Shown here: positions 1 to 8,373 of the stretch, in pieces
How the letters are laid out: the number at the start of each line of letters is the position of its first letter
How positions within the stretch are numbered: position 1 is the stretch's first letter
Assembly (NCBI GenBank): GCA_022559985.1
Contig: JAFJTR010000151.1
Span: 1-35,799, forward strand
DNA length: 35,799 nt
Source: Parastagonospora avenae f. sp. tritici 18332-5
Lineage: Eukaryota; Ascomycota; Dothideomycetes; Pleosporales; Phaeosphaeriaceae
Reading direction: 5' to 3'
Notes under the pieces: generated by a model
Databases searched by the model: none
Told to the model about the DNA's origin: nothing
What the model saw: only the letters and a program-made list of their open reading frames with translations
Program-made: the position numbers and the translations under genes

Positions 1-2
1 TC

Positions 3-59
3 ACGCGGTTAGACGCGCTGATCGCGGCGTCCAAGCAGCGCTCAGACCAGAACCCCTGA
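3..59 (+). CDS. Possible 3' end of a gene cut by the window edge
   Basis: One + strand frame is open from the first bases of the window to a TGA at 57-59 and encodes about 18 residues ending SKQRSDQNP. The composition (LDALIAASK, then a polar tail) would suit a helical C-terminus. Nothing else in the first 160 bases competes for a gene, and the next gene lies on the opposite strand and would be convergent with it. The piece is too short to identify a family, and an 18-codon open frame at an edge can occur by chance. Confidence 0.3.
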   Translation, partial: TRLDALIAASKQRSDQNP

Positions 60-160
60 GCCTATCTCTTCTATAGTTTTCCTCCTCCGTAACATGAATT
101 AACAACAATCACCGAACAGAATGCATTCCTAGTTATCGTTATTTCCTTTCAGCACTAGTG

Positions 161-1512
161 CTAAGACCCTACCAACACAGGCTTTCTTAACTTTATATCC
201 CGTTGATGTAACCCACACTTCCCGTTGCTGATGGTATAACCCTCGCCATTACCAGTGGTGGACAACAGGCCTAAAGCGCGATCTTTTTGTGAACAACGGT
301 TGGCGGAATTATACATGAAGCAGAAGGATGCGGAGGCCAAGAAAATAGATGCACCACAGCTTGGTGAGTTCAAACAAGTGATACAGCAGTCATAAGGGCT
401 GGCCGCAGAAACTTGAGAGCGGTCTCCATTCGCGAACACTGAACCGCCTGCAATGGTCGCCCGTTCAATTCCGATGCGATGTTTTTATCCGCGCATGCAG
501 CGTAGAACGTGGCTTGCGGACCAAGTACGGTTGCCGTATTCGTGACAGTGGTTGTCGAGGTCACAACCGGTGCAGACGTTGACGTCGTGACGATTGGCTC
601 TGTGACCGTTGTCGTCGTCGTCGTCGTTGCTTGTGGTTGGCTGGTGATTGTTGTAACCAATGTCACGGTCACTGTACTTGTAACGACGGAAATTGGTGCA
701 AAAATAGTCCGTGTTGAACTGGTAGTTTTCGTCTGAGTTTTCGTTGAGACGAGCGCGACAAGACCGACACATTTAACGGACTGCGGGTAAAGGGTTGGGT
801 TACAAACGTGTTTACCATTTTGCAAATTGAATGTGTTTCGTACTGCCCGTTCTTCCAGTGCAGTTTCGAGATGACGTTCGACGTCTGCTCGACGCTTCAT
901 AGATGTCAGCCTAGCACCTTAGTTCACACGGTACACTTTGAACTGCACCTCACGTGACTCTGTTAGTCACCTGCTTACTCATCTAGTTGTGTATACAATC
1001 GCTCCTTATAGCTCTCTCAATACAACAACCTTCTTCCTCCTTCATATCTACACTGTGCTCCCAAATCCAACAATAGACCTAGAAAAAGATGACTCGACAG
1101 GAATGAAACCAGCGGGTGCTGGAATCGTGGAAGTCTCCGTAGCCTTGACCGTCGTGGAAGCGGTGTCCGTCACAATAGTAGTGGATGCGTCGGCAAGGGT
1201 AACGATTGTGCTGGTAATTTGCGAAATTACGGTAGCCGTATCTGTGATAGTGGGGAGAATAGTCGTTTCCGTCGAAATGGCCGTCGTTGTGGAGGTTGTC
1301 GTTGACGCAGCTGGTGTGATTGTGGCAGACGGTGTTGACTTCGTGATTTTGAAGGCGTACCATGGCAGCGTTAGGAAGTTGTATGTAGTCCTGACGGATG
1401 CGGTTGGCTTGAGGTCCAGACGAGTAAAGCAAGTAATAAATGACTTGGTATTGACTTGAGCAGAGGCCTGCGAAAGAAGCATGAGCGCTGGGAGGAGCGC
1501 GTTCACAAACAT
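161..1512 (-). pseudogene. Thr/Ser-rich secreted protein with C-terminal PAN/apple-like cysteine segment, frame broken
   Basis: Exon 1 (1512 to about 1079) starts with a signal peptide (MFVNALLPALMLLSQASA), followed by CFTRLDLKP and a long Thr/Ser/Val-rich stretch. A tentative intron at about 911-1078 (weak donor GTCTAT, acceptor CTAG) joins to a frame with a second Thr-rich stretch and the segment FYAACADKN, ending around 445. The expected C-terminus lies in another frame (about 445-161): SPYDCCITCLNSPSCGAS and GYTISNGKCG, a PAN/apple-like pattern with paired cysteines. No GT-AG intron restores the frame without deleting FYAACA, so one base has been gained or lost near 440-450. Layout and motifs match an uncharacterised secreted family I recall from Dothideomycetes. 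It is either a recent pseudogene or a one-base assembly error. The intron boundaries are uncertain. Confidence 0.6.
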
Positions 1513-2773
1513 TGTGTAGATGAATAGATGTCAGAATGTGATTTTGAGGCGTGGTCTTGCAAACAAGGGACTATTATGTCCCATGGCATGAGGCCCCAGC
1601 TGTGCCCCGTCTCGGAAAGACACCCTTAGACCTTGAGCCTACTGCTGCGGCTGGGACTCATAGTAGAAGAGTGGTTAGAGCTCGAATGCTCGAGAATATT
1701 TTGTAGACTCTCTACAGCATTCAGCTAAGATACACTAGCACAAGATTTACCATAATCATACCTAAGCAGATTAGTCTTTGATCACATACCAAATGCTATT
1801 GGACCAAAATACAGGTGAGCTAGCCCAGCATCACCAGAATTACTTTAAAGCTTTGGAAGCGCCGACTGTATGCCCGGTGTTACCAGCGTTGCAAGCTAAC
1901 AGACGGCATATGTTGTGCTCCGCGTTGCCTAATCAGTCGATCTCGAAGCATGCCTAATGAGATCGCGTTGTTGCTTATTGGCTAATCTGTTACAACATTA
2001 TCCTAGGGCTGTGAAGACGCATTATGTCATCGAAGCTAGTTAGACTGCAGTTATTCTGGACCGCGGGGTCGTTGTGCTAGTTTAAATTCATGGAGTAGGA
2101 GGCTTCGTGAGGCTGAGCGACGCGATGCGGAAAGGGGTCAGGAAGTGACAGCTGGTCTATTACCTATGGAAAGCATTGCAAATTCGGGCCGAGGTACAAG
2201 GCTGTAAAAAGTGATACCGGTACGTCGCGGATCTAGATCTACATATCGTGGCTTTCCTAACCAATTATGCGGTCGTGGTCCGCTACCAAGGGACATGCCG
2301 CCTTACGCGCGACAATATCTTGACTGCGTGCACTGTGGCTAGGTGACTTGAAGTTGTAGTAACTTAAAGCTTGCTCTAACAAGTCTCCTGCACGTCGCAA
2401 ATCTTGCACAGTTGGGTCTGGTATCTACCCCCCATGTGGGAGCTCCATGCAAGCATTTTCTCATGATCAGGTACTCTTGCTTAATTTCGGTGCTTACCTT
2501 CGAAGGTTCTCTCGACCACCATTGCTCCACTTTCCTCATCAGCTTCACCTACCACCACCCCGTAGCTATGCTTACAAGTCGCTAAACATCCCCGCCGATA
2601 GCACACGATGCCCAGCTAAACGTTCTAGCCTTTTCTTCAATCGCAGGTTTTGTATCGCTAAAGGCTCTCAGCACAAGTGTTATATATTGATAATAACTCC
2701 ACTCCGAACCTGAACTAATGAGTATTTACGATTGCACGTCACTCTTCCGATACAAAGACTACCTTCTAAGCCC
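1513..2773. other. Intergenic, no supportable gene
   Basis: This stretch separates the broken secreted-protein gene (which would be transcribed leftward from about 1512) from the 3' end of abfB. Open frames here are short (the longest ATG frame is 88 codons at 2447-2713 on +) and show no signal peptide or family motif. No inverted repeat or transposon end was noticed. The 1513-1700 part should hold the promoter of the leftward gene. Confidence 0.5.
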
Positions 2774-4334
2774 TTAAGCAAACCCTGTACTCATAACAAA
2801 GCTCACATCATCATTGAAACTCGCCGTCGCATCGAAAGTATGCACACCACCATTACTCCCAATATACCCCACGCTATCATAATGCCTGATATACCTTGTC
2901 GGGTATCCCCACGCCTTAATCGAACTGCCCTGCCCACTCAATCCCGCTTGTGGGCAAAACGTCGCGTCCTCCTTGAACGCCTTGGACCCGTCGTTGGCGG
3001 CGAGCGAAAGCTTGAAATCGAAGTGCCGAATGAATGAACCGGCGGTGTCGCGCGATTCGAAAGACACGCACCCGCCGTTTGCTAGGCCAGAGCGGACGGT
3101 CCAGGACGCGGCTTGTTTGAGCGCAGTGGAGGAGGAGGAAGTGACGACCTGTGTGTTTACGGTGGCGCCGGTGTGCGCGATGTATTTCGTGTCGAAGCCC
3201 TTGGTCGTGGCGCGTAGACTGACTGACGAGCCGACCGCAAACGTCGGCCCACTCATTAGATTCGTAGTCGCGTATTTCATCGCGACGATGTTGTTTTGGA
3301 CTGCGTTCTCGGTCGCGTCGGAGGGGAAGCCGGATGTCATGCAGCCTTCGTAGAAGGTGCCTTGGCCGGAGATACTGTTGTCACCTCCAATTCCCAGAAT
3401 AATAGATCCTTCGAGGGACATGGGGTTGTAGCCCTTGGCGTTGGGGCGCACACCATTGTAGTATGTTGACAGAGCGCCTGAGGCTGCGTTGCCGCCGCGG
3501 ATGGCCCATTTGTTGGGGCTGCCCTTTACGATGGCGTTGACAAAGCGGGACGTGATGGTGGGATCGCCGGCGTTGTTCTTGACGTTGACGCCGGAGAAGA
3601 GGCCGTTCTCGAGGTCGGCCATGATCCAAGGACCGCTGCTAGCGCCAGAGCCCCAGATGGTGTTGTCGCCGTAGTAGATTGCTTCCATGTGGCCGTTGCT
3701 GCGGGGTGTTAGTCAAGTTTAGAAAGGTAAGATGGAGGACTCACCCAGTGTCCGTGTTGCTAGTTTCTGCGTTGCCGTAGTCGAAGCAGCATCCGCCGTT
3801 GTAATGTGTGCCATCGAGAACGGCGTACATTCCTTCTGGTTGATCACCGGTGGCGGAGCCGCTCACTTTGTTGTTTCGATATCCAGTGCCGGGCGAGACA
3901 AATACACCGTACGCCTTTTGGCCGTTGAGTGTCACGGGAGCACCATCAGCGGCAGCGAGATTGTCCTTACCATCCGCTTCTGGTCCCTTGAAAGCACCTC
4001 CTGGAGCCTGGGTGAGATGGTTGCCACGGCCAGACTGGTCATAGATGACGGTGATGAGACATGTTGTGTTGGCACAGAACTTGTCCTGAGTCCCGGCATT
4101 GGCGACACCTCCAGCAGACAAGGGCGCGATGTTGGTAGTGGCACCGTCCGAGCCACGCTTGACCTGGTAGAGGGATCCAGAGAAAGCACCGTATAGAGCT
4201 CGAGTAGTACTGTGAGCTGCAATGCAAGGTGTTCCGCCGGATGCGTAGAGGTCGCATGGCCCTGCAGCAGCAGAGACCGTACCGACAAGGGCCAAGCCAA
4301 TCGCACGGCGGCTGAGACGAGATCGTGGCGACAT
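2774..4334 (-). CDS. abfB: Alpha-L-arabinofuranosidase B, GH54 with CBM42
   Basis: Exons 4334-3745 and 3698-2774 are joined across a 46 bp intron (3699-3744; GTGAGT...CGCAG), giving 504 residues, the usual length for fungal AbfB. A signal peptide (about 1-22, ending VSAAAG) directs secretion. The GH54 domain (about 25-345) begins GPCDLYASGGTPC and contains CCFDYGNAE. E227 in ADLENGLF and D303 in LGIGGDNS are 76 residues apart, the same spacing as the nucleophile E221 and acid/base D297 known from the Aspergillus kawachii enzyme. The CBM42 arabinose-binding domain follows (about 350-500; SFESRD, SFIRHFDF, FKEDATFCP, YPTRYIRHYD). The enzyme releases terminal L-arabinose from arabinoxylan and pectic arabinan outside the cell. 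All key residues are present and it looks intact. Confidence 0.95.
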
Positions 4335-4463
4335 GCTGGATCTTGGTTGTGATGATCTCGTGGGACGGGCCGTATGTGCAATCGCTTGATTTACTAAAGG
4401 ATGCGATCACCACACAGCACAACGCACAAAAGCGGTAGTTATCATGTCTAGCTCCCAGACTGA

Positions 4464-4473
4464 GTATATATAC
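4464..4473 (-). promoter_or_regulatory. TATA box of abfB
   Basis: The palindromic run GTATATATAC lies about 130 bp upstream of the abfB start codon at 4334, a normal distance for a fungal TATA element. It is the only strong TATA-like run in this promoter. Assigned by sequence and position only. Confidence 0.45.
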
Positions 4474-4766
4474 AACCTGCCAGAACAGCGTCCCGAGGTC
4501 AAACCCGGCCACCGGATCCATGTGAAGTGCCTGGCATGTCAGGCTTCATCCCGTATTGGCGGGAGTGATTCCATTTTTTGCCATGCATCCCCCTCCAGGT
4601 GTGAAAGGTTGTCCGGGATGGGAAGGTGTCATAAAAGTATCGGGTGTAAGGTACTCAAAGTCGATGTCAATAGAGTACTAAGGCCAAGCTTTGCCGAGCT
4701 AAGCTTGTGAATGGCAAGCCAGCCGATCAACGTGATCATCGTTCTTGACATGCCTGGTCTTGATTC

Positions 4767-4783
4767 GCGGGGAAATTCTGGGG
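4767..4783 (+). promoter_or_regulatory. Pair of CreA-type (SYGGRG) sites upstream of abfB
   Basis: GCGGGG at 4767-4772 and CTGGGG at 4778-4783 both fit the SYGGRG consensus of the carbon-catabolite repressor CreA/Mig1. They sit 5 bp apart, about 435-450 bp upstream of the abfB start. Close pairs of such sites are the kind known to work in CreA-repressed cell-wall-degrading-enzyme genes. The motif is short, so this is only a plausible repressor target. Confidence 0.3.
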
Positions 4784-5278
4784 TCGGGGGTATGGTGCAT
4801 ACATTTCAGACGATCCCGGCGCCTTTGCCGGTAGACTGAGATGTATCGGCCTAATTACGATGCGGGGAAGCTATACAAAGTAAGCGCCGGAAGATTTATG
4901 GACTGGGATGTTCCCAAATCTGCCTAATGTTAGCACTAAGGAGAAAGCAGTTCGCAACGGAAGATGGGTCTTTTGTAGGAAGGTGATGTATGACTGCACT
5001 GAATATGCGCCATGGCTGGAGGGCTCAAGTCTGCGAGGCTGCATTGGACAGTACAGCACTCGATGCGTACAACTTCGCATGTAAGATGTTGTAGAGTTTG
5101 TAGCTTCGAGCGAAGTCGGTGTTTATTTTTAGTCAGTACCTCAACGTCAGTCAGTGCACATGCAAAGTTTCCGCCACGACACTCTCAACCAGGGCATCCT
5201 GCCTGCATGTTCACAGACGAGACGACTAAACCAACCTTCGCGACGTACTCTCTTTCATAGTTTGATTGAACGAGTCTA

Positions 5279-6766
5279 TCACTGCTTCGCCTTCGCGGCT
5301 TCTTCCTTTTCCTTCTTCTTCCGCTCAACCTCCTGCATCTTGAGCATCTTCTTCATCGCGTTCTTGGTCATGGGTTTACCATCTGCATCTAGCATCGCGG
5401 CACCCTCTGCACCCTCGGCAGCTTCCTCCTTCTTCTCCGCCTTCTTCGTCGGGTTGAGGTTACCCTTCCACTCCAACTTGCGCGGCCTGAGAAACTCCTC
5501 AAGTATCTCGTCCGTGACGTTTGCGCGCGCTTCTTGAAACTTTCGCACGTACGCGGTCATCATGTCGATGCACTCCTTCTTCATGTCGCCGGTGAGAAGC
5601 GTGCCGGCGCGATATTCGGCTGCGAGGCGCAATAATTTCTCGTCATCGTCTTCAAAGTATGCGAGGTACTGGTATGGGACGTCGATGTCTGGGTTTCCGC
5701 CCTTCTCGCGGTGTAGCTCCATCGTCTCTTGACCACCGGAGAAGGCGTGGCTGTTGATCTTCTTCTTGACCTGCTTCTCCGTGTCGGTCATGAAGATGGC
5801 TGAGTTGGGGTTCGAGGCGCTCATCTTGCCGCCTGCACCCTGCAGCGCGGTGAGAAATTTGGAGTGGATGAGCGCGGGCTTCGGCGAGGGGAGTTCCATG
5901 CGACTGCAGTTTTCGCGGACGAGACGGAAGTAGGGGTCTTGGTCGATGGCGCAGGGGATGAGGCACGGTATCGCGGAGAGCTTCTTTGAGCGCTTGTAGG
6001 ACTTCCCATCTTCGCCCCAGATGAAGGGGTAAGAGGATGCGAACGCAGCTACACATTGCTTTGCGGCGAAGGCGTTGCTGCCAATATTCGTCGAGCCGTG
6101 GAAGCCGAATGCGCCGCGCACCTGGTTGTTTGTGATGAGCTTCTCGAACTCGGTCGTGTTCAAGCTAAAGTGCCTGTTGTGACCCGACGTGAAGAACTCG
6201 GAGTCGATGTACATGAATGTCTTCTTGACATCAAAGCCCACCGAGATGATGTCCTTGGCATTTTGTCGCGCAAACTCGTAGACTTCTTCTTGCTTCAGCT
6301 TCTCCTTGAACAGGAACTTCTCGTCGTCTGTCAACATGATGACGAGCGGCACATCGAAGACATCCTGCAGCCACTTTGTGAACTCGAAGGGGATCGTGTG
6401 ACCAATGTGCATGGCATCGCTGCTGGGTCCGCGGCCAGTATACAGCAGGAAGTCCTCGCCGCGCTCATACGTGTCCAGTATCTGCTCGAGGTCGCGGTGG
6501 GAGAAGAAGAGGCGCCGCCGTAACCAGCGATGCGGCTTGTGGCCTGTGACGCGCTCGAATCGCTCCAGCAGCGCATCGTCGATGAGCTTGGTCGCCCACT
6601 TTTGCGATATGGCGGCATAGTCGAATTCCAGGACATTGCCATCGGCGTCGATAGCAGCCTGCACGTCCCATGGATTGATTTCCTGTTCCGTCGCTTTGGT
6701 TACAGGCTCCGTCGCGGTTTCGGCGAGGCTGAGGGCGGCCACGGAGGGCGGCTCTGGTTCCGTCAT
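5279..6766 (-). CDS. WRS1: Cytoplasmic tryptophanyl-tRNA synthetase
   Basis: This 495-residue class Ic aminoacyl-tRNA synthetase charges tRNA(Trp) for cytosolic translation. The Rossmann-fold signature GRGPSSDAMHIGH (about 111-123, the HIGH element) and KMSAS (314-318) are intact, as are DQDPYF (275-280) and the tryptophan-pocket region QVRGAFGF. The C-terminus is a charged Lys/Glu/Ala tail (about 440-495) of the type seen in eukaryotic cytosolic forms. The start chosen is the first ATG (ACCACCATGACG context, residues MTEPEPP). An in-frame extension upstream has no ATG. A 53 bp GT-AG intron (6778-6830) lies just before the ATG, in the 5' leader. The coding part has no intron. It is divergent from the UPS1-like gene with 454 bp between start codons. 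Confidence 0.95.
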   Translation of the reverse strand: MTEPEPPSVAALSLAETATEPVTKATEQEINPWDVQAAIDADGNVLEFDYAAISQKWATKLIDDALLERFERVTGHKPHRWLRRRLFFSHRDLEQILDTYERGEDFLLYTGRGPSSDAMHIGHTIPFEFTKWLQDVFDVPLVIMLTDDEKFLFKEKLKQEEVYEFARQNAKDIISVGFDVKKTFMYIDSEFFTSGHNRHFSLNTTEFEKLITNNQVRGAFGFHGSTNIGSNAFAAKQCVAAFASSYPFIWGEDGKSYKRSKKLSAIPCLIPCAIDQDPYFRLVRENCSRMELPSPKPALIHSKFLTALQGAGGKMSASNPNSAIFMTDTEKQVKKKINSHAFSGGQETMELHREKGGNPDIDVPYQYLAYFEDDDEKLLRLAAEYRAGTLLTGDMKKECIDMMTAYVRKFQEARANVTDEILEEFLRPRKLEWKGNLNPTKKAEKKEEAAEGAEGAAMLDADGKPMTKNAMKKMLKMQEVERKKKEKEEAAKAKQ

Positions 6767-7220
6767 GGTGGTGGCTGCTACAGTACAAGTCAACGATTGT
6801 TTATGAAGCGCAGAAAGACAGCTCACTTACTCTGTGACTGTGTCGTGACCCTTGCGCCTGCTTGCTGTCCCTGTGTTGACTCAACCCCGCCAATTAATTT
6901 ACAGCCCCGCTGGGTTACACTGCCACAGCTTGCGCCACAGTCTGCGCCACGCCTCCCATTGGCCGCCGTCTCCGCATTTCGACGAAGGCAAATCTCGTGC
7001 CTGTAAGATGCCGTCACTCAACCATCACACCACCCCGACGCCATTCACTCTCTCCCAGCGTAGCCAGTGCAACCCAATTGCGCTCGACCATGCCCCTTCG
7101 TCACCTGAGATAGGCACCCGCGATACAGGTTGCTTTTGAGCTCCCTACCCACAATCCACCGTCCCATTTCGCCGCCCTACCAACCACGATATCCCGAAAG
7201 AGCTTCGAACTACCGTCACA
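6767..7220. promoter_or_regulatory. Shared divergent promoter of WRS1 and UPS1-like gene, with WRS1 5'UTR intron
   Basis: The two start codons face away from each other across 454 bp. An intron with donor GTAAGT and acceptor TGTAG (6778-6830, 53 bp) lies in the WRS1 leader, with the acceptor 11 bp upstream of its ATG. Splicing would join the WRS1 frame to an upstream open frame of about 60 codons (to 7017) that lacks an ATG. No clear TATA box is seen, in keeping with housekeeping promoters. Confidence 0.55.
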
Positions 7221-8069
7221 ATGGTCAAATTCTACTCTTCCACAGAGACATACCCATACCCATTCCCTGCCGTCACCCTCGCCTACTTCCTGCGCTACCC
7301 CAACCCGTACTCCACACACGTGCTCTCCACCGACACCATCGCGCGCAATTTCGACCCCGACACGCAGCGCCTAACCACCATACGCCTGCACCTCAAGCGC
7401 TCGAAGCTGCCCTCCGCCGTGCTCAAGCTGCTTCCGCGCTCCCTCCTCGGTGCCTCCGCCACAGGCGACACGCAGACCTTCATCCTCGAGAAATCCGTCG
7501 TCGATGTCAAGGAAGGCTGGATGGACACGGAGTCGCGCAACCTCGAGTGGACAGGCGTCTTAAGTGTCGTCGAGCGCCAGAAATTCATGCGTCCGGATCC
7601 TTCAAAAGCACCTCTTCATGACGACAATAAGATCTGGCAGGGCATGGAGACCGCCGCGCGGCGCCACGGGTTCCTCAACTTCAACAACGGCGCGAAGGTC
7701 GAGGATAGCAGCGAAACGACCGATGTCGCAAGCAGCGTGACGCTACATTCCCACATCGGCGAGACGTGGAAGAAGAAGCGCGAAGCCGCCGCCTCCGCCA
7801 CCTCCTCCTCTGACGACGAAGCGCCCCCGAAAATGGGCTTCCTGCGCAGCTGGGGCACGCAAGCTCTACAACGCAACATCGAGAAAATAGGCCTCACGCG
7901 CGCCCAGCGCAGCCAGCCGAATGCGCGCGAGGGCATGAAAGTCGTGCTGGAGCGCATGCGCGAGGGCGGGCTTGTCGCCGTGCTAGAGGGCATGCGGAAG
8001 GATCGCGAGGCTATTCTCGCTGGGCGACCACTCGCTGTGCCGTCGCGGACGGGCAATGATGATGGATGA
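7221..8069 (+). CDS. UPS1: PRELI/MSF1-domain mitochondrial lipid-transfer protein, Ups1-like
   Basis: The protein has 282 residues with no intron. The N-terminal PRELI/MSF1 domain (about 1-180) opens MVKFYSSTETYPYPFPAVTLAYF and contains RYPNPYSTHVLSTDTIARNFD, close to yeast Ups1 (RYPNPYS-HVLS-DTI-R) rather than Ups2/Ups3. Later family elements are LEKSVVDVKEGWM and ESRNLEWTGVLSVVE. In yeast and human (PRELID1) this protein, bound to Mdm35/TRIAP1, carries phosphatidic acid across the intermembrane space for cardiolipin synthesis. The C-terminal 100 residues (acidic Ser patch, then a charged helical region rich in RMREGG/EGMRKDRE) extend beyond the yeast protein, as in other moulds. The start is the first in-frame ATG after the divergent promoter (CACAATGG context). 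It is convergent with the flavoprotein gene. Confidence 0.9.
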   Translation: MVKFYSSTETYPYPFPAVTLAYFLRYPNPYSTHVLSTDTIARNFDPDTQRLTTIRLHLKRSKLPSAVLKLLPRSLLGASATGDTQTFILEKSVVDVKEGWMDTESRNLEWTGVLSVVERQKFMRPDPSKAPLHDDNKIWQGMETAARRHGFLNFNNGAKVEDSSETTDVASSVTLHSHIGETWKKKREAAASATSSSDDEAPPKMGFLRSWGTQALQRNIEKIGLTRAQRSQPNAREGMKVVLERMREGGLVAVLEGMRKDREAILAGRPLAVPSRTGNDDG

Positions 8070-8373
8070 AAGAGTACGATGCATGTGTGTGTTTTAGCGA
8101 TGGCGTTCTGAAGGGTGTAGGTGGACTCTCCCATATTTTCTCGATGTAACATATTCGGCGAGCGGAACGTTCGTTTTTTTGCGTATGTGAAAAGCAACAA
8201 TGTAGCATTAAGGTAAAAAGCCCCGAAAATAAAAATTCCATACAATTATGCGAAAGGACTGAACGAAAGTGTGCTTGCTCGTGTGCTGGGTATCATATAC
8301 TCCCCTATCCTTCCGGCCAAAAACAACTCCCAAACTCCCATATATACAAGAAACCCCTCCCCGTCCCACAACT
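8070..8373. other. Intergenic between convergent genes
   Basis: About 300 bp hold the 3' flanks of the UPS1-like gene and the oppositely oriented flavoprotein gene. The sequence is A-rich around 8160-8240, as expected for 3' untranslated regions. No further gene is seen. Confidence 0.5.

Larger units (their letters stand above)
4335..5278. other. Intergenic region holding abfB promoter and WRS 3' flank
   Basis: No gene is supportable between the abfB start and the stop codon of the tryptophanyl-tRNA synthetase, both on the minus strand. It holds the abfB TATA box and the CreA-type sites listed separately. Small open frames here lack any family signal. Confidence 0.6.

Noticed and set aside
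509..736. + strand Val-rich frames at 509-736 and 938-1459
   Set aside because: They are antisense shadows of the Thr-rich minus-strand gene (ACN codons read as GTN on the other strand).
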